A stretch of 64,000 nt of DNA from Cryptomeria japonica. Its lineage: Eukaryota > Streptophyta > Pinopsida > Cupressales > Cupressaceae. A program made the translations under genes and the position numbers. The stretch covers positions 471,318,573 to 471,382,572 of the forward strand of contig NC_081409.1 in assembly GCF_030272615.1 (NCBI RefSeq), read 5' to 3'. Within the stretch, counting starts at the first letter, position 1. Each line of letters starts with the position of its first letter. The notes under the pieces were generated by a model. It was given only the letters and a program-made list of their open reading frames with translations, searched no databases and was not told the origin of the DNA. Below are positions 20,656 to 29,286 of this stretch, piece after piece.

Positions 20656-23600
20656 ATGAGTTTTACAACAATAATCCCTACTTATACTATTCCCGTTAGA
20701 CGAAGCCTTAGAATTAAGTCCTTCCAAGGTTTAATTACTGAGGAGATGGAACCTAATTTGAATGGTCTTTTTAACAAGGACATGGGTAATTCCTCTAATC
20801 CTCTTAACGATGAAGAAGCTCTCCATGAGGTTTCTGTAGAACAACTTTCCAAATTGGATAACCAATTTGATGATTTTCGACAATGGATGTCTCAAGAATA
20901 CCCTGATAGTCAAGCTCTTCCTTTAATTGAGGGTCTAAAATGTATGCTTCAAAGTGATAAGAATGGAATTGATATTTTGCGTGGTATTGCACACATTGTG
21001 GATTCGAATGTGATGCCTATGAAAAGTTGTGCCGAAACCTTAGGTTATACACAACCTCCTACTCAAGTTAATCATTCTATTCCTTTGACGACTCCTATTG
21101 CTAGTATACCTACTTTTACATCAAACATAATGACTACTTCAATACAGGACATTCCTCCTATGATCACTAATCATGGGGGCAATCCCTCTTCTTCAATCAA
21201 TCCTCTTCCTTCATTCAATCCAACTTCTTCATTCATTCCTTCAATGAGTGTTCCTCTTATATCTCCACAAATGAACATGACGCAAGGGGGCAATTCGTTT
21301 AATCATTCCATTCCTCCTTGTAGTGTTCCTCCTATCCAATCATCTCCTATGACTAACTATCATAGTGTCCCACCACCTTACTCTCTACCTTCTTTCAATA
21401 ACATAACACCTCCATCACAATCTAACACGTCTAATATGAACTCTTCGACTGAAGCGACCATTAACAATCTTGCACAAACTGTCTCTTCTTTACAGCAACA
21501 AATTATCTCTATGAATCAATCTAAGTTTAGTGTGCCCACATTTGATGTTGCGAGCCCACTTTCTCTTGACATTGTTCGAGCTATTCCCCCTAAACATGTT
21601 GAAATTCTGCATTTGGAGCTTTATAATGGTAAGGGTGATCCTCTAACACATGTTAAGACCTTTCAAACAATATGTACTGATTTTGCTTATGACCAAAGGT
21701 TGCTTGCAAAATTGTTTACTAGAACATTAAGAGACAAAGCCCTACAATGGTATTGCTCATTGCCTTCCTATTCTATTACTTCTTTCGAACAACTTGCAAA
21801 TGCTTTCATTCAACAATTTCAAAACAATATAAGTCCTAAAGTTACTTTGATTGATTTAATGCATTGTAAACAAGGTGTTAAAGAAAAAGTGACTGATTTC
21901 ATTGGTAGATATAAGCATTTGTATGCTCAAATTTCTTTTCCAGTGCCTGACAATGATATTCAAAGAATCTTTATTTCTAATTTACAAAAAGACATTAGAG
22001 AAAAACTCCTATTTTCTGAGTTTACTTCTTTCCAACAGTTGTGCGCAACTCTTCACAATTATCAACTGACTGTGAGTCAAATGGAACAATCACATCCTAT
22101 GGCTCCGAGTGATAAGGGTGATAGTAGTCAACAACCATTTGGGAAGTTTAAACCGAACAGAGAGTCCATTAAATTCAATGAAAACATCATCAACAACAAT
22201 GTGAATGCAGCATCAGGTGTGTCTCCTATTTCTAAGTTTTTCAAGAGAGAAAGAAAGTTTACTCCTTTGAATGAATCATTGCATAGTATTATGAATAAGT
22301 TATTGGAACAAAATGTGCTTACTCTTCCTCCTATAAGGCAAATTGATCCTGCAAAGATTACTTCACCTTATTTTGATAACAAATCTTTTTGTCAATTTCA
22401 TCGTCAGCCTGGGCATGATACTGAAAAATGTTTTTCTTTAAAGGGTAAAATTCAAGATTTGATTGATAATAATACTATCTCTATTTCTGGAGTGAATGAT
22501 GAAGGCAATACATCTGTAGCTCCTCCTAACCAAAATCTTCAGATTTTCACTGATCCATTACCTTCTCATACCTCTAATGCAATTGATACTACTGATTCCT
22601 CTGTCTCACCTGATGATCTTGTGTCCATGACTCCGAATGTGATTAACTTTGTAGAGCAGCAGAAAATCCCTAAAGAACCTTCCATCACATTTGATTCTAG
22701 TGAAACTATCAGGGCACCTGATGGTCCTTTATATATAGTTGCAAAAGTAAAAAATACACCTTGTCGTGGAGTGCTTATTGATTCTTCTTGCATGGTTAAT
22801 ATCATTACTGAAGAATTTCTTTTTACTTTGCAATTGAATCAAGTGATCTATGACGAAACAAATGTGGTTGTGAAACTATTTGATGCATTTTCTTCTCCTG
22901 CAATTGGTTCTATTACATTACCTATAGAGGTCCATAACAAATCCCTTGATGTGTACTTTGCTATTATTCCATCTTCCAAACAATTTCGTGTGAAGCTAGG
23001 CTATCCTTGGCTATCTTCCATGAAAGCTATTGCTTCTCCTATTCATAAGTGTTTGAAATTTCCCCATAATGGTGAAGTTGTTACTGTCAATCATAGTCTC
23101 TTTAAACCAGCTGAAAGAACTTCTAGTGTTCCTATTGATTATTTTTGGCCTAAACAATTCCAATCCCTTCCTCCGCGAAGTGATCATCTTTTCAAATCTT
23201 ATCAAAAGTGGAAAAAAGATATGATCCTATCTCTAAGTGAACCTAGAACACCCAAACTTGACATTCCTATCATTCTTGAGAAGGAAGTTCTTCCTTTGAA
23301 AGATAAAACTAATGTCTTTCCTCAAGAAGATTCCCAACCCATTCCTATGGATGTGACTATGCCTATATCTAATAAACTTCCTAAGAGTAGACCTATACCT
23401 CCTCGTCATGATGGACTTGGTCTCCTTCCTAAACCAAATATTCCTCCCTTATATGAAGCAGTTCCTCCTCCTTCCTCTTATGGAGAGAAGAGACCTTCCT
23501 CTTCTCCTATTATTCAACCTAAGAGACCACAACCTAAACACCCAAGTGATAAGGATGAGAACATTCCTCCTCCTCAATCTTCGCAACTTCCTACTAAGAC

Positions 23601-23682
23601 TAGACAAAATCGTTCTGCACGTGAACACCGGCGAAAGCGTCGTCTTAGAGCTCAAACTTTGCAATCCCCAAAAACACCTTGA
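20656..23682 (+). CDS. Gag-protease protein of element G (1008 codons)
   Basis: The only long intact frame in the window. Residues 1-310 are an S/P/N/T-rich N-terminus. A Retrotrans_gag domain covers about 315-480 (PLTHVKTFQTICTDFA, LRDKALQWYCSLP, FEQLANAFIQQF). A CHHC zinc knuckle follows at about 579 (CQFHRQPGHDTEKC), in the style of TAT/Ogre-type gypsy gags. The retropepsin-like domain at about 695-840 has its active-site triad as Asp-Ser-Ser (VLIDSSCMV, Asp 709), where most families have D-S/T-G; GYPWL follows. The C-terminus is Pro-rich and ends in a basic patch (AREHRRKRRLRAQ). Gag would form the particle and bind RNA; protease activity is doubtful. The start was chosen as the first ATG after the leader; a later in-frame Met (EEMEPNLNG) is an alternative. 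It ends at a TGA at 23680, beyond which the frame stays open. Confidence 0.9.
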   Translation: MSFTTIIPTYTIPVRRSLRIKSFQGLITEEMEPNLNGLFNKDMGNSSNPLNDEEALHEVSVEQLSKLDNQFDDFRQWMSQEYPDSQALPLIEGLKCMLQSDKNGIDILRGIAHIVDSNVMPMKSCAETLGYTQPPTQVNHSIPLTTPIASIPTFTSNIMTTSIQDIPPMITNHGGNPSSSINPLPSFNPTSSFIPSMSVPLISPQMNMTQGGNSFNHSIPPCSVPPIQSSPMTNYHSVPPPYSLPSFNNITPPSQSNTSNMNSSTEATINNLAQTVSSLQQQIISMNQSKFSVPTFDVASPLSLDIVRAIPPKHVEILHLELYNGKGDPLTHVKTFQTICTDFAYDQRLLAKLFTRTLRDKALQWYCSLPSYSITSFEQLANAFIQQFQNNISPKVTLIDLMHCKQGVKEKVTDFIGRYKHLYAQISFPVPDNDIQRIFISNLQKDIREKLLFSEFTSFQQLCATLHNYQLTVSQMEQSHPMAPSDKGDSSQQPFGKFKPNRESIKFNENIINNNVNAASGVSPISKFFKRERKFTPLNESLHSIMNKLLEQNVLTLPPIRQIDPAKITSPYFDNKSFCQFHRQPGHDTEKCFSLKGKIQDLIDNNTISISGVNDEGNTSVAPPNQNLQIFTDPLPSHTSNAIDTTDSSVSPDDLVSMTPNVINFVEQQKIPKEPSITFDSSETIRAPDGPLYIVAKVKNTPCRGVLIDSSCMVNIITEEFLFTLQLNQVIYDETNVVVKLFDAFSSPAIGSITLPIEVHNKSLDVYFAIIPSSKQFRVKLGYPWLSSMKAIASPIHKCLKFPHNGEVVTVNHSLFKPAERTSSVPIDYFWPKQFQSLPPRSDHLFKSYQKWKKDMILSLSEPRTPKLDIPIILEKEVLPLKDKTNVFPQEDSQPIPMDVTMPISNKLPKSRPIPPRHDGLGLLPKPNIPPLYEAVPPPSSYGEKRPSSSPIIQPKRPQPKHPSDKDENIPPPQSSQLPTKTRQNRSAREHRRKRRLRAQTLQSPKTP

Positions 23683-24087
23683 ACAAGCATTATTCCATTT
23701 TCTCCTCAGCTGACGATTGAGCCGAAATCTCCTAAACATAAGATGCATGATGGTTTTGATCCTGTGCGAGTTAAAGATCCTATTTTTATAAATCTTGATG
23801 ATGATATAGATGAAAATGTTATTCACGATGAAAATGCTACTTCTCCTGTTCATTCTGATAGTGAATATGAACTTGTTGATATTGATAACCATTTATCTAA
23901 CGAATTTTCTAAAGCACTTATCCTAGCTCCTAGACAAGAACAATGTGGCTCGGAACATGAACATAGCCCTTGTTTGGATCTTGTGATAGCTCCATCTGCT
24001 GTGTTGGATGTTCCTCCTCTAGTGTGTTCCCTACCTTCCCGTAACATTGATCAGCAAGATCGGGGGGTAGATGACGTGCTAGACTAG
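23683..24087 (+). pseudogene. C-terminal extension of the G frame after a TGA
   Basis: It lies in the same frame as the gag-protease and reads from the TGA straight on: TSIIPFSPQLTIEPKSPKHK, then MHDGFDPVRVKDPIFINLDD, an acidic stretch, SEYELVDIDNHLSNEF, and a natural TAG at 24085. The continuity of sense codons argues that TGA at 23680-23682 replaced an Arg CGA (a CpG transition) and that the ancestral protein had 1143 residues. Alternatively this is a separate small protein starting at 23743. No known domain. Confidence 0.7.
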
Positions 24088-24828
24088 CTTCATTAGCATA
24101 GCAGATTCTCTCCTCCTCTCTTTTGTTACTTCTTCTATATGTTACTCTCATTCTTCTATTTGTTGTCCTTAGTGTTCTCTACTTGAGGACGATGCAAAGC
24201 ATTGAGATCTCTCGATCTCTCTCATGTTGACTCAAAAGACACATGTGTTCCCTTCTTCTAGGTGACCTTCCTTGATTGGGGAATGAAGAAAAATTATGCA
24301 TATATACATATGATATACATGAATTATCATACAGCATACTGACCCCGAGGAAAGTGAAGTCACCTTGTGCTTTGTGTTTTGTGTCTATTATCCTTGGGCT
24401 TACCTTACACTTGGGGGCTAAATCCTCGTGATAATGTGCTCCTTTCTCATTTCTTATATGTATCACTACCTTAAAGAAATCACCCCCGGTGAGGCGTGTG
24501 CGATCGCTTTAACGTAGGGGGGCATACATCTCGTTCATATCTTTTCAAGATACTTGAAAATTTCTTGGCAAATTTAACCTTGCCTTGAAAATTTTTGATA
24601 TCTTTCTTGCATGACTCATAGTGAGGGAACCTTACTACTGACAGTCATGGTTCTCCCTCGTGATCTTCCCTTTTACTTTGTCAATCAAAGTCGTAAGATC
24701 CTTAGTCCACTAGGGGCTTCGTGTATCTTGCCTCCTTGACGTGGTGAAAGTTTTTTTCAATGTTGTTTCCTTGTACTTTACCGGAAGTATTGGCGTACAC
24801 TTATACTCCCGCTAAAGTGGGGGCTAAA
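24088..24828 (+). other. 3' noncoding part of element G with polypurine tract
   Basis: No coding potential seen. The last 15 bases, AAAGTGGGGGCTAAA, form the polypurine tract that abuts the 3' LTR at 24829. A degenerate RT or integrase is not visible in any frame. Confidence 0.75.
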
Positions 24829-26102
24829 TGTAGCATCCTAAAATTGTGACACTTGCAATTTTGACCACATTTGGGTCTTCACGATGGCGACGCAACACTA
24901 AACTTGAATGGAGACCCCAAAACTTTCTCACAACACCAAAAACTGCATTTTTCCAGCACCCTGGCCTGATCCTCCTTGCACCCTGCTGTCTCGGGAGGTG
25001 GGACCAGAGCGCCCAGCGCCCTGGTCCTTCAGGACCAGGGCGCCCAATGCCCTGGTCCCCCAGGACCATGGCGCCCAGCGCCCTGGTCCCTGGCCCTATT
25101 TTGGGCCCGGTTTCCTATGGGGCTTCGGGTCCTTTTGTTTGCAATTTGGAAAATAAACTTTCCTGGTCGGCCTAAGGTCGGGAAAATCAGTCTATTAACC
25201 CTAATTGGCAAGTATATAAACTACATTTGCCTCTCCCATTTGGGTAAGAAGGACATATGTGTACAAGCGTGGAAACTATACTCAAGCATTCAAGCATTCA
25301 AGCATTCCTTCAAGCAATTGATCATTCTAAGTCTCCATTCAAGGCTAAGTGTTGCATTCAAGACAAGGATTCAACCATTGAAGAGGAGATCACTTATTAC
25401 ATGCTACAACATACAACATACAACAAACAACAACATCTATACCTTCACATATAAGGATACAAACATCCTTACAACAAGGTATTAGTACTTGTTTTACATT
25501 ACATACATTTACATTTACAGCATTTCTCATTTCTTGGTTAATTCCAAAACCGGATTTGACCTAAAGGCAAACCCCTAATCCCTAACCCCCCAATCGTCTT
25601 CACTTTTCTATGTGTAGGTTGCAGGTATGCGGTTGAAATTGAAGATCTGGAATCCTTGTGCAGAGACGAATAGATCCCCCTTCGTTTCGCGGATTTTTCG
25701 GAGGACCGTGTGCACGCCGGGCGCCATCGTCCCGTCAACTTTTGCTCAAATTTGCAGGATAGCGCCGTCTCAACATTTTACTGCTAATTCTAGCTCCGTA
25801 GCTTCATATCATATCCCTATCTCAGTTTATAAGCGAATCTTTCTCACTTTCTATGCATTCCTAGTTCAATCTTTCTATCTACATTTCTTTACAAAAGAGG
25901 GTATCCTTGCTATCACAACCCTTGAAACTCATATAGAATCCAATCTTGCATTGCATGGGATTGGATCTTGTGGGTTTCAACCCCTCTTTTGAATGTAAAG
26001 TCCCTCCTAAGTGAAAACCATCAACCCTAGTGACTCTCCCTTCTCTCTCCTCGGAGTTGGGGAGGGGAGAACGACTAGGGTTCGATTATTTTCCGCTTTA
26101 CA
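24829..26102 (+). repeat. 3' LTR of element G
   Basis: 1274 bases, TGTAGCATCC...TTTACA. It is longer than the 5' copy, mainly because of one extra GC-rich unit near 25050-25082 and an extra CAAGCATT run near 25283. The flanking CCCAC at 26103 completes the target duplication. Confidence 0.92.
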
Positions 26103-26107
26103 CCCAC

Positions 26108-27735
26108 AGTTTGAAGGAAGCCCTAACTGTTTGTGGAAAACCTGAGGAGAAAGGCAAAAAGAATGAGAAGTGTGATGAGTCCAAATTAAAAGGGAGATCA
26201 AAATCTCCTGGAATGTCCAAAGTCATTTGCTAGAATTGTAGTTAACCAGGTCACATCTGTAAAGACTGCAAAGAAGAAAAAGAAGAAGATTGATTCTAAT
26301 TTTGAGTTTGAGAAGGATGATGGTGATGTATTTATTCCAGCTTTGACAACTCATGTTGGTAATGATGCCTAGTTAATTGACTCAGGTGCATCTTTTCATA
26401 TGACTGCCAATAGAGATTGGTTTTTTGGATATGAATAATTTAATGGAGGTAAGGTGTACCTGGGTGATGATTCACATTAGACATTGTTTGTCAAGGTAAA
26501 GTTAGAATCAAGTTTTTTGATAGTAGAATACAAAGGATTAATGGTGTGTTGCATATCCCTTGTTTAAAATGAAATCTATTAACTGTGAGCAAACAGATAG
26601 ATGCGGGTGTGTAGGTAGTCTTTTCTAAAGCAAGATGTAAGATGATTAAGGGTTCTATGGTAATTGCTAGAGGTGTCAAGTTTGACACTTCGTATAAAAT
26701 AGATGCATACACTGTTGAGTGCAATAGCACTTCTGTAAAGAGTAAATCTATGGAATATTTTAGGGTTTCACCTTTAGTAGATGGAAATGGCTTTTGGGTA
26801 CCTAAGGGTGCTCTTTCTTCTGAAGCAAAGTTACCTACAAAGAAGACTATTCTATGGCACCATAGGCTTGGCCACATTGGAGAAAAGAGTCTAAGGAGCT
26901 TGAAAAATAAAAACCAAAGGTTTGAATGATTGTAATCTTGACTTTGATTTCTGTGAGCATTTCATTTATGGAAAACAAAACCATGTTCAGTTTTACTTGA
27001 GTTCTCATAAAACTTGTGGTGTTTTGGATCTTATTCATTCTAATGTGTTTGGTCGTGCAGATGTTCCTTCGATTGGAAAATCCACATATTATGTTTCATT
27101 TATTGATGATTTTAGTAGAAGGACATGGGTATCTTTTCTAAAGAGTAAATCTAAATTTTTTGGTCAATTTAAATAATTTAAAACAATGGTTGAGTTGTAG
27201 ACTAGTTAGAAAATTAAAAGTTTGAGGACTCATAATGGTGGTGAATTTTTCTCTAATGATTTTGATAGATTCTGTAAAGACTGTGGCATTAATATACATA
27301 AGATAACTCCATATTCTACATAGTAGAATGGAGTTGCAAAAATAATGAACACGACACTAATGGAGAAAGCTAGGAGTATGTTGAGTGGTGTTGGTCTAGA
27401 ACAAAAGTTTTGGGCTGAAGTTATTGCCACTGCTTGCTACCTGATTAACAGGTCCCCTACATCAGCTCTTGTTGATAAAATGCCTATGGAATCATGGTCA
27501 GTTCACAAGCCTTTATTGAGAGATCTTAGATTTTTTGGTTGTGAGGCATATGCATGCATGCCAAAGGAGAAGCAAACAAAGTTGGAGAACAAGGATGTGA
27601 AATGTATCTTCATCGGGTACAATCAAGGTGTGAAAGGATACAAGCTTTGGGACCCTGTTGCACAAAAGGTAATTCATAGTAGAAGTGTTATTTTTAGAGA
27701 AATTAAGTCTCCTACTATTTTGATTAAGTAAAAGC
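26108..27735 (+). pseudogene. Copia B gag end, protease and integrase
   Basis: Continues the gag cut at 18242. Zinc knuckle CxNCSxPGHICKDCKEE at about 26229 (with stops at the W and Q positions), protease LIDSGASFHMT at about 26375, GAG-pre-integrase ILWHHRLGHIGEKSL at about 26850, and the integrase core. The three catalytic positions are all replaced: HSNVFG for HSDVFG (Asn codon 27042), LRTHNGGEF for LRTDNGGEF (His codon 27231), and NGVAKIMN for NGVAERMN. Two TAG codons (27321-27326) stand for the usual QQ. The distal integrase is open from 27345 (EKARSMLSGVGLEQKFWAEV, RFFGCEAYACMPKEKQTKLE, CIFIGYNQGVKGYKLWDP) to 27731. Confidence 0.85.
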
Positions 27736-28183
27736 AGGTATTTGAAAGGTACCCAAAACATTTACAAGCCAGGAAAACAAAAATGCTAAAAAAAGTGCCT
27801 GATCACTTTCAAAAAGACAAAATGAACCCACCAGAAGGGAATAGCTTAATACATCATTACATTAAAAACTCAGAAGAAAAAGGAAAGCAAAAGGACAGCA
27901 AAGAGACAGAACCAAGGACAACAAGTGGAACTAAATACTATTCAGAATTTCCTCATCGTGAACAACCATTTGTTTCATGTTGTTCGCTGAGGTCTTCATA
28001 TCCTCTAGCTCATGACCATCAATGTTGACCTTATTCTTTGTGTTGGCTTTGGTCCTCCTTTCATGACCCTTCTTGTTCACCTGCTCATTATCACCATCCT
28101 TCTCTGCATTATTCTTGAGCCTGTTGATAAAGATGTTCATGTTGTCCACCAAAGATTTGAGGATTTGGAAATTTTAATCAGCA
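27736..28183 (-). pseudogene. Foreign gene-like fragment inside copia B
   Basis: Copia B homology is lost after the integrase end (ILIK, 27728) and returns at about 28184 (QQFDLEVMSPTVTLQP). In between, the minus strand has an open stretch from 28152 to 27931: MVDNMNIFINRLKNNAEKDG, then NKKGHERRTKANTKNKVNID and MKQMVVHDEEILNSI, then a stop. A T-rich stretch resembling a 3' untranslated region follows. The protein is lysine- and asparagine-rich and unknown to me. It looks like the 3' end of a transcript in antisense orientation to B. The boundaries are approximate and no target duplication was found. Confidence 0.45.
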
Positions 28184-29286
28184 ATTTGATTTGGAAGTTA
28201 TGTCTCCTACTGTTACATTACAGCCATAACAGACAAAAAAATAAGATGTGATTCAATTCCCTTCTACACCTAAAAGAGTTGAATCGAGACCCCTATATAG
28301 GCAATAAGTTGAGGAAATCTCATCTAGCTCTGAATCTTCAGAAGAGGAGGAAGAACCTCCAACTCAACTTGTTCGAAGGTCTACAAGACATAGACAACCA
28401 CCTGAAAGGTATTCACCTGATGATTGAAGATGTATTTTATCTTTGAATACTTATGTGGATGAACCAAAATCTATAGAAGAGGCATTAGGTATGAATGATG
28501 CATAATCTTGGAAGATTGTTATGGAAGAAGAAATGATAGCTTTGAAAAAGTGATACATGGGATCTTGTACCAATACCTAAAGGACAAAATCCTGTTGGTT
28601 GCAAATAGGTGTTCAAGAAAAAAATTGGTTCGAATGGAAGCATTGAGAAGTATAAAGCAAGGTTAGTTGCAAAAGGCTACTCTCAAGTTGAGGGTGTTGA
28701 TTATGGTGAGATATTTTCTCTTGTTGGAAAAATGACATCCATTAGATTTTTGCTTTCTATTATTGTTGCTTATGATTTAGAGGTTGAGCAAATGAATGTG
28801 CAAACTTCTTTTCTTCATGGTGATTTGTAGGAGGATATTTATATGACACAACCAGAGCACTATTTGGTGAAAGGTAACAATAATTTGGTCTGTAAATTAA
28901 AGAAATCTATGTATGGCCTCAAATAGAGTCCTAGGATGTGGTACCAGAAATTTGATACATATGTGTTGAGTTTAGGATTTGAGAATTCTAAATCAAATCA
29001 CTGTGTTTATTATAAAATTGATGGTGATCATTTCCTGTATATTACATTGTATGTTGATGATATGTTATACACTGGTAAAGGGAAATGTATGATTTCAGAG
29101 CTAAAGTCTCAGCTCGCTGCTATATTAGAAATGAAAGATCTTGGTCTAGTGAAACACATTCTTGGTTTGAAAATTATAAGAGATAGAGTGAACAGAAAGC
29201 TATGGCTAGGCCAAAGTAAGTATGTGAATTCAATGTAACAAAGGTTCAACATGCAAGATTATAGACCATTGTGTGTTCCTTTTATA
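28184..29286 (+). pseudogene. Copia B linker and reverse transcriptase
   Basis: Linker with SSESSEEEEEPPTQL and RRSTRHRQPPERYSPDD (28320-28425), then RT: FKKKIGSNGSIEKYKARLVA (28610), LVAKGYSQVEGVDYGEIFS, VEQMNVQTSFLHGDL (the usual QMDV first catalytic Asp is Asn here), SMYGLK then TAG then SPRMWY, ITLYVDDMLYTG (about 29045, Asp pair kept) and MKDLGLVKHILGLKI. Stops at 28829 and 28924 are TAG, and frame changes occur around 28550. The sequence ends at VPFIVG (29291), where element D entered; the RNase H follows on the other side. Confidence 0.85.

Larger units (their letters stand above)
18248..26102 (+). mobile_element. Element G: gag-protease-only LTR retrotransposon
   Basis: A complete LTR element of 7855 bases with a perfect 5-bp target-site duplication CCCAC (18243-18247 and 26103-26107). 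LTRs are at 18248-19473 and 24829-26102, the primer site begins at 19477, and the polypurine tract AAAGTGGGGGCTAAA ends at 24828. Between them lie a leader of about 1.2 kb, one long gag-protease frame (20656-23682, continuing in frame to 24087 after one TGA) and about 740 bases of 3' noncoding sequence. There is no RT, RNase H or integrase and no room where one has been lost from a decayed frame. This fits a terminal-repeat retrotransposon with gag domain, which would have to borrow pol from a gypsy relative. In a 200-base LTR sample I count 8 differences, 7 of them transitions. Confidence 0.92.
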
